From contig JAFRBB010000014.1 of NCBI GenBank assembly GCA_017405085.1, positions 1 through 45,763 of the forward strand: DNA of 45,763 nt. The letters run 5' to 3'. Both the position numbers and the translations under genes were made by a program. This DNA is from Eubacteriaceae bacterium (GTDB taxonomy: Bacteria; Bacillota; Clostridia; Eubacteriales; Eubacteriaceae). Below, piece by piece: positions 8,090 to 16,075 of this stretch. How positions within the stretch are numbered: the stretch's first letter is position 1; the number at the start of each line of letters is the position of its first letter. The notes below the pieces were generated by a model that was not told the DNA's origin, did not search any database, and saw only the letters and a list, made by a program, of their open reading frames with translations.

Positions 8090-9961
8090 TCATGAATGGG
8101 ATGATTTTTGATCATTGACATTAAAATGCTTAGGGCGCAGCGCCAAAGGTTTAAACGGCTTGCCGCCCCCTTCATAGAATTTTCCGAAAAACTCGATATA
8201 TTGCAGTCTGCTGTCATGGACATAAGCCGAGAGCAGACTCATGGCCAGGTTAAACACATGCCCGACGATATAGATGAGCAGCGCAAAAACAAACCCGATG
8301 GGACCCACCGCGACCATCCGCGCCAAAAGATTCATGACCATCCCGATGACGCCGGTTGCCAAAGACAGAGCCAGAATCCGGGAATAGGACAAAATATCCG
8401 ACAGGTAAGAACTGATATCATACAGTCCCAAAAGCCCGCCGGTGATTTTGCCGACAATCGTCGGTTTATCCCGTCCCGCCGTCAAGAGGATAATCGCCGC
8501 GCCGAGAACCGACATGATGATACCGGCGGTTCGAAGCTCGGGAAGCAAGAGCATCGGCAATCCCGTAATGAGGATCATCCAGCTGAACACATCGAAAATC
8601 GCGTCTAAAATTTTGCCGTCCCGAATGAGTTCCGTCGCTTTGATGCCCATACCGGAAAAGATGTGAAGCACCCCGATGACCATGGTGAAAATCAGAAAGC
8701 CCATCGGATTGTCCAGGGGCGCGAACATGATCGGATGCCAGGTTTCGCCGAAATAGGATCCGAACAGCACCCCGAAAATAATGGTGGTGATGCTGGAATA
8801 AAACAGCACGTTGATGAGCTTGCCGAATTCCCCCGTCGGTTTTTTGATCTTTTTGAACAGGAAAAAAATCACAAACATGCAGGCGCCGTATCCCACATCG
8901 CCCATCATCATGCCGAAAATGATCCAATACCAGATCCCCGCCACCGGCGCCGGATCAAGGGTTCCGATTTTCGGCAGGGAAAACATATCGGTGATGGTCT
9001 CAAACTGGGACAGAAAATGCGGGTTTTGGGTCACCGTCGGAGGCACCTCGTCCTCGGCGGGATCGGCAAAGCGCAAGTCGTAAACCTCGGTGACGCCGGA
9101 CACCGCCGCTTCAATCCGGGCGGTCCGGTCTTCTCTGACCCATCCTTTGAGCAAAAGGGTTTGTGCCGTCTCAACCCCCGTGACCCGCGACCGCTCGGTC
9201 TCGGCCCGAACCTGCTCGGACAACAGGGCCACATCCCCCGCCTTGTCGGAAAGGGCTTTGGCCGTCGCTTCAAGGTCTTCCTTTTGTTTGAGAAGACGGT
9301 CGATGGCAGCTTTGTTTTCGTCATAGCGCGCTTTGGGTTTTCCCGAAATTTTGGGAAGCTGCCCTTCGTTAAAGCCCGCCTCCGACAGGGCCGAAAGCTT
9401 CGCTTTCATCTCGCCGTCCGGCAGTCGATAAAGATAGAGCAACAGGGCAACGCCGTCCTTCGATCCGCCATAGGCCGACAGAGCCCCGGTGTCGCCAAGG
9501 GCCGCCTCAATGTCGGGCAGCGCCTCCTCGGGCGCGAAGCCGCTTAAAACCCGCACGTGCCTGGTGTCGACCACGTCCTCGATAGGCTTGTCCATATCCA
9601 ACCAGGGCGTCAGCGTCTCGTTCTCATTGCGAAGCGCCGAAAGCTCTGCGTCAATGTTTGAGATGGCCGCCATGACGCGCTCCGTCTCGGCCGCCGTCTT
9701 TTTTTCCTCTTCACCGGCGGCAAGCAGGGCCTCCGATGTCACCTCGGGCTTTGACGAAAAAAGCGACGGTTTTTTGGCAAACCCGCTTAAAAAAGCAAGG
9801 GCGTTTTCCGGCTTTTCGGCCGCGGATGACTCGCCCTGCGGAGCATCTGCCGCCTCCTCGGAAATCGTCATCCACTCACCGGCCTGCTGGAGCGCTTTCA
9901 AAACGGCATCGCGATCAGCCTTCATGATGATCAGGCTGCCTTTTTTCATGCCGACAATCAT
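8090..9961 (-). CDS. ntpI: V-type ATP synthase subunit I (stator membrane subunit)
   Basis: The 623-residue protein has two halves. Residues about 1-300 are soluble, with long charged coiled-coil helices and an Ala/Glu-rich stretch near residues 40-100. The C-terminal half has about seven to eight membrane segments, including GIWYWIIFGMMMGDVGYG and SYLSDILSYSRILALSLA. The latter carries the arginine needed for ion passage. Subunit I forms the half-channels against the K ring. The start ATG overlaps the stop of the first gene (ATGA). Length is normal. Confidence 0.95.
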   Translation of the reverse strand: MIVGMKKGSLIIMKADRDAVLKALQQAGEWMTISEEAADAPQGESSAAEKPENALAFLSGFAKKPSLFSSKPEVTSEALLAAGEEEKKTAAETERVMAAISNIDAELSALRNENETLTPWLDMDKPIEDVVDTRHVRVLSGFAPEEALPDIEAALGDTGALSAYGGSKDGVALLLYLYRLPDGEMKAKLSALSEAGFNEGQLPKISGKPKARYDENKAAIDRLLKQKEDLEATAKALSDKAGDVALLSEQVRAETERSRVTGVETAQTLLLKGWVREDRTARIEAAVSGVTEVYDLRFADPAEDEVPPTVTQNPHFLSQFETITDMFSLPKIGTLDPAPVAGIWYWIIFGMMMGDVGYGACMFVIFFLFKKIKKPTGEFGKLINVLFYSSITTIIFGVLFGSYFGETWHPIMFAPLDNPMGFLIFTMVIGVLHIFSGMGIKATELIRDGKILDAIFDVFSWMILITGLPMLLLPELRTAGIIMSVLGAAIILLTAGRDKPTIVGKITGGLLGLYDISSYLSDILSYSRILALSLATGVIGMVMNLLARMVAVGPIGFVFALLIYIVGHVFNLAMSLLSAYVHDSRLQYIEFFGKFYEGGGKPFKPLALRPKHFNVNDQKSSHS

Positions 9962-10266
9962 GACCGTTTCGTCCTTTCCATAATCAAAGCGAGGGCCTCG
10001 TCAAAATGCTTCTCCGCCGCCTTGACCAGCTCGTCGTCTTTGGCTTTCGCATCGGCAATGGCCCGGGCCGCCGTCGCGTTGATGTCGTTTTTCGCCTGTT
10101 CCAACCGTAAAGCCCCAGCTTCGCGAAGTTCGGAAAGCTTTGCTTCCCGGTCGGCGTTCACCCGGTCTTCCGCCTGTTTGATGATCTCTCGGGCTTGCCT
10201 GGCCGCGTCTTTTCGTTTTTCCTCCGCCAAAGCTTCCGCTTCTTTGATCGCGTCTAAGACAGACAT
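9958..10266 (-). CDS. ntpF: V-type ATP synthase peripheral-stalk subunit G/H
   Basis: The 102-residue protein is almost entirely a charged coiled coil (KEAEALAEEKRKDAARQARE and onwards), with no hydrophobic segment. A short protein of this kind commonly opens bacterial V-ATPase operons and pairs with subunit E in the stator. The name is G, H or NtpF depending on the system. The start has a good ribosome site (GGTGGTGA). As the first gene it marks the 5' end of the operon. The family call rests on composition and position, since such coiled coils have little sequence identity. Confidence 0.85.
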   Translation of the reverse strand: MSVLDAIKEAEALAEEKRKDAARQAREIIKQAEDRVNADREAKLSELREAGALRLEQAKNDINATAARAIADAKAKDDELVKAAEKHFDEALALIMERTKRS

Positions 10267-10297
10267 GCTTTCACCACCTTTCTATCGCTTAAAGAAT

Positions 10298-10331
10298 GAA
10301 AAAATTCCGTGACATTATCATACCACGGAAT
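10298..10331 (-). terminator. Intrinsic terminator after argD
   Basis: On the minus strand ATTCCGTG pairs with CACGGAAT around a 12-nt loop and runs into six T. It lies 38 nt after the argD stop and only about 32 nt before the first V-ATPase gene. The loop contains TATGATAAT, a good match to a -10 box. The ATPase promoter may therefore overlap this terminator, or the ATPase may be partly read through from the arg genes. Confidence 0.75.
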
Positions 10332-10368
10332 GCCCTGAAAAGCTAACAATATTCAATTGTTTCAAGAA

Positions 10369-11553
10369 TTATCCTAAGGATTGCTCGAGAATGGCCACTC
10401 CCCGGTCAATGTCCGCTTCCGAGATGATCAGCGGCGGCACAAACCGAATGACATTTTTCCCCGCGCCAACCAGTAAAAGTCCGTTGTCCATCGCCCGATT
10501 CACAACAGGGCCGGCTTCACAGGTCAGTTCAATGCCCTGCATGAGTCCTAAGCCTCTGACATCGGTGATGACATCCCCTTTGGCTTTCAAAGCGAGCAGG
10601 CGCTCTCTGAGAGTGTCTCCTTTGTTTTTGACTTCATCCAAAAACTTGGGATCGCCAACGATATCCAAAACCACGTTTGCCGCCGCCGTGGCCAGCGGTC
10701 CCGCGCCAAAGGTGGAGGCGTGAGTGCCCGGCACAAAATAGCGGGAAACCTGTTCCGAAGCGATAATGCCGCCCATGGGGACCCCGCCGGCAACGCCTTT
10801 GGCAAAGCAGACGATATCGGGCTTAATCCCGTATCCCTGATAAGCAAAAAAAGTTCCGGTTCTGCCGATGCCGCATTGCACTTCATCAAAGATCAAGACG
10901 ATGTTTTGCGCATCGCAAAGGGCCCGAACCTCGGTCAAATAGTCGGGATCCGCCGGATGAATGCCCCCTTCTCCCTGAATGGGCTCCAGCAAAATCGCGG
11001 CGGTTCGCGGTGAAACCGCGGCCTTCAGCGCGTCGATATCGTTAAAGGGCACGTGGCGGATGGCCGGCATTAAAGGATCCAGATCCTTTTGATATTTGGG
11101 CTGACCCGTCGCGGTGATGGCCGCGTAGGTTCTGCCGTGGAAGGAATGATCCATCGCGATGATCTCCACCGCTTCCTTGGCTTTTTCGTGCTTGGCATAG
11201 ATGCGGGCCAGCTTCATGGCCGCTTCGTTAGCCTCGGCGCCGCTGTTGCACATAAACACCTGATCGAGTCCGCTCAGCCGCGTCAGCTTCTCCGCGGCCT
11301 GCACCATGGGCTCATGCCAATATAAATTGGACACATGGAGCATTTTTTTCGCCTGATCCGAAAGGGCGGCTGTCAAGGCCGGATGATGATAGCCCAAACA
11401 ATTGACGGCAATGCCCGCCGTAAAATCCAAATAGGTTTTACCGTCCGCATCGGTGAGTTCACAGCCTTCGCCATGATCAAAAACAATGGGAAAACGCGCG
11501 TAGGTCGGCATAATCACCGCGCTCCCGCGTTCCATAATATGTTGACTTTTCAT
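10369..11553 (-). CDS. argD: Acetylornithine aminotransferase
   Basis: A class III PLP-dependent aminotransferase of 394 residues that converts N-acetylglutamate semialdehyde to N-acetylornithine. Visible motifs are NSGAEANEAAMKLAR (phosphate cup), the FDEVQ aspartate at about 213 that contacts the PLP ring nitrogen, and the PLP lysine K242 in CFAKGVAGGVPMGG. It is the last gene of argC-J-B-D. The gap to argB holds a dispersed repeat. Ornithine or other omega-aminotransferases share the fold, but the position among arg genes decides the assignment. Confidence 0.95.
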   Translation of the reverse strand: MKSQHIMERGSAVIMPTYARFPIVFDHGEGCELTDADGKTYLDFTAGIAVNCLGYHHPALTAALSDQAKKMLHVSNLYWHEPMVQAAEKLTRLSGLDQVFMCNSGAEANEAAMKLARIYAKHEKAKEAVEIIAMDHSFHGRTYAAITATGQPKYQKDLDPLMPAIRHVPFNDIDALKAAVSPRTAAILLEPIQGEGGIHPADPDYLTEVRALCDAQNIVLIFDEVQCGIGRTGTFFAYQGYGIKPDIVCFAKGVAGGVPMGGIIASEQVSRYFVPGTHASTFGAGPLATAAANVVLDIVGDPKFLDEVKNKGDTLRERLLALKAKGDVITDVRGLGLMQGIELTCEAGPVVNRAMDNGLLLVGAGKNVIRFVPPLIISEADIDRGVAILEQSLG

Positions 11554-11710
11554 TGTTTCTCCTTGTTTTTAAGATAAACGTACCGGGTACAATCGGGCTC
11601 CCTTCGAGATGCCGATGGACAAAGCGCGAATCGAAAAGACGCTTCCACCCTATCGGCAAAAGAACCGCGGGGCATTGCCCGAAGCCCAATCAAATGATCC
11701 GCTTTGACAT

Positions 11711-11756
11711 TCGGCCCGGCCGAGTTTCATCGGGATTCATGATGATTCATTCACCC
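11711..11756. repeat. Dispersed palindromic repeat, copy 3 (diverged)
   Basis: TCGGC, CCG and GCCGA form the short palindrome, followed by GTTTCATCGGGATTCATGAT and a GATTCATTCACCC tail. It is in the argB-argD gap and ends at the argB stop codon. The match to the other copies is weaker here. Confidence 0.45.
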
Positions 11757-12644
11757 GTACGCCGGCAACGTATCTTTAATCATCGTTCCGCACCCGGCAT
11801 CGGTGAAGAGTTCGAGTAGAAGCGAATGCTCGACACGCCCGTCGAGAATATGGACCGAATTGACGCCGGATTGAAGGGCGTCCACGGCGTTTTCCACCTT
11901 GGGAATCATGCCGCCGGAAATGATCCCGTCATCAATGAGGGGGCGCACGTCCTTAATGCTGAGTCTGCGGATGATGGAATCGGGATCATGGGAATCCATA
12001 TAAACCCCGTCGGTATCCGTGAGATAGACCAGTTTTTCCGCCTCCAAAGCTTTTGCCACGGCATAAGCCACGTGATCGGCGTTGATGTTGTAGGAGCGGC
12101 CAGCGCTGTCGCACCCCACCGGCGCGATAACCGGCACATAATCGCCTTTGATCAGGGTATTTAACAAATCGGTTTTAACCCGGATGATTTCCCCCACAAA
12201 ACCGATATCCGCGCCGTCTTTGCCATACTTCTTTTTCACCCGAAGCATCCCGCCGTCCTTGCCGGAGACGCCAACGGCACCGATGCCCTTTTCCTGAAGA
12301 AGGGCAACGATTTCTTTGTTGATTTTGCCGGACAGCACCATTTCCGCCACCTTGACGGTTTCGGCGTCGGTCACCCGAAGGCCGTCGACAAACTCGGTTT
12401 CAACGTCCAAGCGGGACAACATCGCCGAAATGTCCTTTCCGCCGCCGTGAACCATAATCGGTCGTAACCCCACAAGTTTCATCAAAGCCACGTCATCAAT
12501 GACAGATTGCTTGATGTTTTGGTCATACATAAAAGATCCGCCGTATTTAATTACGACGATTTTCTTTCGAAACTCACGAATATAGGGGAGCGCCTCCACC
12601 AACGTGTTGGCTTTTTCAATGTATTTCCCCATGTTTTCAATCAT
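11751..12644 (-). CDS. argB: Acetylglutamate kinase
   Basis: The 297-residue amino-acid kinase phosphorylates N-acetylglutamate, the second step of arginine synthesis. It shows VIKYGGSFM (ATP-binding lysine), MVHGGGKDIS, the substrate loop FVDGLRVTD and SGGMIPKVENAVDAL. An N-terminal helix of about 20 residues precedes the kinase core. In this family such a helix goes with arginine-sensitive, hexameric enzymes, so feedback inhibition is plausible but not shown. A 700-bp gap to argJ is unusual for an arg operon. Confidence 0.95.
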   Translation of the reverse strand: MIENMGKYIEKANTLVEALPYIREFRKKIVVIKYGGSFMYDQNIKQSVIDDVALMKLVGLRPIMVHGGGKDISAMLSRLDVETEFVDGLRVTDAETVKVAEMVLSGKINKEIVALLQEKGIGAVGVSGKDGGMLRVKKKYGKDGADIGFVGEIIRVKTDLLNTLIKGDYVPVIAPVGCDSAGRSYNINADHVAYAVAKALEAEKLVYLTDTDGVYMDSHDPDSIIRRLSIKDVRPLIDDGIISGGMIPKVENAVDALQSGVNSVHILDGRVEHSLLLELFTDAGCGTMIKDTLPAYG

Positions 12645-12939
12645 GATACATCTCTCTTTCCTTTCCGTAAAAGTAAGCTACGCAATCTTTCGCCGGGTCA
12701 GGGCGAACTGCCATGCATGCATGAGCGGGGCGCTATAACTCACTTCGTAGCACACAACCTACCCTATTTTAGGGGAGATGGCGTCTTGCTTTAGCGAGAT
12801 GACGTAACTGACGTCCCAAGAACACGAGCAAAAGCGAGTGTGATTGGCTGACGGAAGCTATCCGTAGCGTAGCGGAGTGTGAAGGGTTCTTCCATGAACA
12901 GCTATCGAGGCTTAATTCAGAGCGGAAGCTTTTCGCAAG

Positions 12940-12990
12940 AGAACCCCTCAGTCAACTTCGTTGACAGCTCCCCTTATCAAAGGGAGCCTT
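12940..12990. repeat. Double-hairpin repeat of CCCCTCAGTC...GACAGCTCCCC type
   Basis: GTCAAC-TTC-GTTGAC is followed at once by GCTCCCCTT-atca-AAGGGAGC. I recall paired palindromes of this wording as common intergenic repeats in clostridial genomes. Only one copy is visible in this window. Confidence 0.5.
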
Positions 12991-13017
12991 TTGTGCTTAG
13001 CATCCTCTTCTAAATCT

Positions 13018-13108
13018 GAAACTCGGCAAAGCCGAGTTTCTTCCAGAATCATTAATCATTCATCATTAATCGTTAATCATTCAGAAGGTGAATTTCGGCA
13101 AAGCCGAA
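13018..13108. repeat. Dispersed palindromic repeat, copy 4 (best copy) plus a partial neighbour
   Basis: A perfect palindrome with 10-bp arms GAAACTCGGC and GCCGAGTTTC around AAA (13018-13040) is followed by TTCCAGAATCATTAATCATT and a second and third ATTAATC unit to 13084. Directly after comes a smaller palindrome TTTCGGC-AAA-GCCGAAA (13092-13108). This copy gives the clearest consensus for the family. Confidence 0.7.
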
Positions 13109-13166
13109 AGAGAAACCGGCCTGGGCCGTTTGGCTCATGAGAACTTACCTAAGCGAAGCGGGTGGA

Positions 13167-13210
13167 GCCGCGCTATGTGATCTTGTCCGCCCCTTGTCAA
13201 ATGTCCGTAT
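13167..13210. repeat. 44-bp dispersed unit, copy A
   Basis: GCCGCGCTATGTG (13167-13179) and TTGTCAAATGTCCGTAT (13194-13210) both recur exactly on the opposite strand at 25757-25769 and 25725-25741. The spacing is nearly the same (14 versus 15 nt). Confidence 0.65.
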
Positions 13211-13345
13211 AGCCGATGAACAAGCTCTTTTTATTTCCGCATGTGAGCTTTTTGCTTTCTTTTTGGTCAGATTGCTCGCTGTGCTCACAATCATCCGTTC
13301 GGGACAGCGGTCCCGAACTCAAGCGCCCCTCGTCTTGCTCGGGGC

Positions 13346-14572
13346 TCACGTTCTATACTCACCGTTAATTTTAACATAATCATAGGTCAAATCACAGCCC
13401 CAGCTTTTGGCGGAGGCGGCGCCTTCTCCCATTTTGACCAAAACCGTGATTTCTTTTTCCTCAAGGACTTTTTTGGCCTTGGCTTCGTCAAAGGGAACGG
13501 GGTGTCCTTTTTTGAACAGATCCACGCTTCCGCCGTTGGACTTAAAGGTCACGGAAACCTGTTGAGGATCAAAGGCGATACCGGTTGAACCGAGGGAGGA
13601 AAGCACCCGCCCCCAGTTGGCGTCTTCACCGAAAAACGCCGCTTTGACCAGATTGGAGGTCACCACGCCTTTGGCCAGAATTTTGGCTTCGGTCTCGGTA
13701 GCGGCTCCGGTCAAATCCACTTCAATGAGTTTGGTGGCGCCTTCGCCGTCCCGGACAATGGCCTTGGCCAGCATTTCGTTAACGGTGTACAACGCTTTTT
13801 TCAACGTCAGATAATCGGCGCTGTTTTTGTTCACGATTTCCTTGTTGCCCGCGAGGCCGTTGGCCAGCACCAGCACCGTATCGTTGGTGCTCATATCGCC
13901 GTCCACCGACATCATATTATAGGTATCCCCCACGGTTTCCGTTAGCATGGTTTGCAAACAATCCCTGGTGATCGCGCAGTCCGTTGTCACAAAGGAGAGC
14001 ATCGTCGCCATGTTGGGGCAAATCATCCCCGAGCCTTTGGCCATACCGCCCACCGTGACGGTTTTCCCGCCGATCATGACCTGAACGGCAGCGGTTTTCG
14101 GCACCGTATCCGTCGTGAGAATCGCCCGGGACGCTTTGTCAGAAGCTTCGGCATCCGATGATAAACCCGCGACCAATTCGGGAACGGCGTCAACGATTTT
14201 TTGGACGGGCAGCGGCACACCGATCACGCCGGTGGATGCCACGGCGACCTCGTGAATATCACAGGACAATGCCGCCGCCACGGCACTCACTTCAGCGTGG
14301 ACGGCTTCGATACCCTGCAGACCGGTGCAAGCATTGGCGTTGCCGCTGTTGACAATCACCGCCTTGATTTGATAATCGTCGCCGATGATCGCGTCATCCC
14401 AAATCACAGGTGCCGCCTTGACGGCATTGGTCGTCGTCACGACGGCCGCCATCGCGGGCACATCGGAGACAAGCATCGCCGTATCCAATTTTTCTTTGGC
14501 TCTGAGGCCCGCGGAAACACCGAATGCTTTAAATCCTTTTGCCGAGGTGGCGCCGCCTTCACGTTTTTTCAT
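13346..14572 (-). CDS. argJ: Bifunctional glutamate N-acetyltransferase/ornithine acetyltransferase
   Basis: The 408-residue ArgJ proenzyme cleaves itself before the nucleophile threonine of the ATML motif (T190 in CPNMATMLSF). It recycles acetyl groups from acetylornithine to glutamate, so the pathway here is the cyclic type. VNSGNANACTG near residue 75 is the oxyanion-region signature. Whether it also uses acetyl-CoA for the first step cannot be told from sequence. A separate promoter appears to lie upstream, after argC. The protein ends in NGEYRT, a normal ArgJ C-terminus. Confidence 0.96.
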   Translation of the reverse strand: MKKREGGATSAKGFKAFGVSAGLRAKEKLDTAMLVSDVPAMAAVVTTTNAVKAAPVIWDDAIIGDDYQIKAVIVNSGNANACTGLQGIEAVHAEVSAVAAALSCDIHEVAVASTGVIGVPLPVQKIVDAVPELVAGLSSDAEASDKASRAILTTDTVPKTAAVQVMIGGKTVTVGGMAKGSGMICPNMATMLSFVTTDCAITRDCLQTMLTETVGDTYNMMSVDGDMSTNDTVLVLANGLAGNKEIVNKNSADYLTLKKALYTVNEMLAKAIVRDGEGATKLIEVDLTGAATETEAKILAKGVVTSNLVKAAFFGEDANWGRVLSSLGSTGIAFDPQQVSVTFKSNGGSVDLFKKGHPVPFDEAKAKKVLEEKEITVLVKMGEGAASAKSWGCDLTYDYVKINGEYRT

Positions 14573-14664
14573 GAATAGTTCCTTTCTCTTTTAAACAAAT
14601 TTTTGGTAGTTTTCACAATTAACCATATGGTTACGCTTGTTGTCTAAAAATGACATAATAAGGT

Positions 14665-14747
14665 ATTATAACATGAAGCGAGGAATATATTTAAAGATTC
14701 AATGGTATTATATGGACCGGTAACACGATTTTTTGGTTATTTATTCA
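14665..14747 (-). promoter_or_regulatory. Possible argJ promoter with ArgR-box-like site
   Basis: On the minus strand TGTTATAAT (-10 at 14665-14670, extended by TG) lies about 90 nt before argJ. A TGAATAAATAACCA sequence (14734-14747) resembles the ArgR/AhrC half-site consensus TGAATAWWWATTCA with two mismatches. No good -35 box is visible. Confidence 0.4.
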
Positions 14748-14769
14748 TACACCGCTTTTTTTATCGAAA

Positions 14770-15810
14770 TTACACCGGAAAATCCGCCACGGAATTGAGG
14801 CCCGTCCTTTCATCAAGGCCGAAACGGATATTCATATTTTGCACGGCCTGCCCCGCGGCGCCCTTGTAGAGATTATCGATGGCGCCCATGGCGATCACCC
14901 GTCCCGTCCGGCTATCGACGTTCACGCCGATATCGACAAAATTGGTTCCCTTTACCCAGCGGGTTTCGGGAGAGACGTTTCCGACAAAACGCACAAAGGG
15001 CTCGCCTTCGTAAAAATCACGATAAATATCCGCGAGCTTCTCGGTGGTTAAATCCACCGAAGCTTTCGCATAACAACAAGACAAAATGCCGCGGTTCATC
15101 GGCACAAGATGGGGCGTAAAGAGCAGGGTCATGTCCGTTTCGCCAAGCAAAGACAATTCCTGCTCGATTTCCGGCGTATGCCGGTGGGATGCGATTTTAT
15201 AGGCCTTGATGTTTTCGTTGACTTCGCAATAATGGTTGGCCAGGGTTTCTCCCCGACCGGCGCCGGTCACACCGGATTTGGCATCAATGACCACAGAATC
15301 CGTATCGATGAGTCCAGCCTTCACCAGCGGCGCCAAAGTGAGAATGCTGCAGGTGGTGTAGCACCCGGGATTGGCGATCAAATTGGTTTCGGTAATCTCC
15401 GTCCGATGCAATTCAGGCAGGCCGTATACCGCCGTGGAAAGCAAATCCGGGCTCTCGTGTTTAACCTGATACCATTTTTCATAAATATTCACATCATGAA
15501 GGCGATAATCAGCCCCGAGATCGATGATCACCGTTTTGTCAAGCACCGCTTCGTCAACCTGGGCCGACGCGATGCCGTGGGGCAGCGCGAGAAAAATCAC
15601 ATCCGCCGATTCCGCCAACGCCGAAACGCTTAGGTTTCGGCACGTTTCGTCCAAAATATCCCGATATAGCGGGTAAACCCGGTCAATCCGCTTCCCGTCA
15701 TACGAACGGGAACCGACATGAATCACGTCGACCTCCGGATGTTCCGTTAAAATTCTGAGCAGCGCCTGACCGGCATAACCGGTGGCGCCGATAATCGCTG
15801 CTTTAATCAT
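14770..15810 (-). CDS. argC: N-acetyl-gamma-glutamyl-phosphate reductase
   Basis: The 346-residue NADPH-dependent enzyme reduces acetylglutamyl phosphate to the semialdehyde. The dinucleotide motif GATGYAG is at residues 8-14 and the catalytic cysteine C150 is in NPGCYTT. The C-terminal part contains HRHTPEIEQE with the active-site histidine. It is the first gene of the minus-strand arg unit, with a strong promoter and ArgR-like boxes directly upstream. Confidence 0.96.
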   Translation of the reverse strand: MIKAAIIGATGYAGQALLRILTEHPEVDVIHVGSRSYDGKRIDRVYPLYRDILDETCRNLSVSALAESADVIFLALPHGIASAQVDEAVLDKTVIIDLGADYRLHDVNIYEKWYQVKHESPDLLSTAVYGLPELHRTEITETNLIANPGCYTTCSILTLAPLVKAGLIDTDSVVIDAKSGVTGAGRGETLANHYCEVNENIKAYKIASHRHTPEIEQELSLLGETDMTLLFTPHLVPMNRGILSCCYAKASVDLTTEKLADIYRDFYEGEPFVRFVGNVSPETRWVKGTNFVDIGVNVDSRTGRVIAMGAIDNLYKGAAGQAVQNMNIRFGLDERTGLNSVADFPV

Positions 15811-15824
15811 CAGTCACTCCGAAT

Positions 15825-15959
15825 TGAATAAATTCTCCAAAGAAATGCATAAATAATCATTGTTTTCCTTTGGATGAAAGCTATTATACGCCTAATACCG
15901 TGAATAATCAAGCGGTATTTTTGCATAAATATTTAATCTTTGCGAATAAATTTTCATTC
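15825..15959. promoter_or_regulatory. ArgR/AhrC box-like cluster in the argC-argG control region
   Basis: Several near matches to TGAATAWWWATTCA lie between the divergent genes: TGAATAAATTCTCC (15825-15838), TGCATAAATAATCA (15846-15859), TGCATAAATATTTA (15922-15935) and GAATAAATTTTCATTC (15944-15959). TGAATAATCA (15901-15910) overlaps the argC -35 box. Each differs from the consensus at two or more bases. The clustering and the target genes make arginine repression likely. Confidence 0.55.
15883..15911 (-). promoter_or_regulatory. Promoter of argC unit
   Basis: TTGATT (15906-15911 on the minus strand), 17 nt, then perfect TATAAT (15883-15888). It points to argC about 70 nt away. Confidence 0.75.
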
Positions 15960-15963
15960 GGTC

Positions 15964-15992
15964 TTGATTTTCGTCATGGTCTGTTGTATAAT
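15964..15992 (+). promoter_or_regulatory. Promoter of argG unit
   Basis: TTGATT (15964-15969), 17 nt, then perfect TATAAT (15987-15992), about 80 nt before the argG start. The layout mirrors that of the argC promoter. Confidence 0.75.
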
Positions 15993-16075
15993 TTGACAAA
16001 ATCAAAAAATCGAACCCGAAACGATAAGAGGACGCTTGCCGTCTGCTTCATCGTCAAACAAAAACGGAGGACAAT

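Larger units (their letters stand above)
12645..13345. other. 701-bp gene-free mosaic of palindromic repeats between argB and argJ
   Basis: I see no credible gene on either strand here; short open frames lack ribosome sites and family features. The stretch is made of successive inverted repeats. These include a CGTCTTGC/GAGATGACG pair, a CTCAGTCAAC/GTTGACAGCTCC unit, the dispersed palindrome (13018), and a unit shared with 25.7 kb. It separates argB from argJ, so argB and argD may need their own promoter or read-through. Confidence 0.6.

Noticed and set aside
8663..9547. Long plus-strand frame opposite the ATPase I gene
   Set aside because: Same reasons: complement of a clear gene, composition typical of antisense frames.
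13137..13379. An 80-codon plus frame in the argB-argJ gap
   Set aside because: It consists of repeat units, lacks a ribosome site and overlaps the argJ end.
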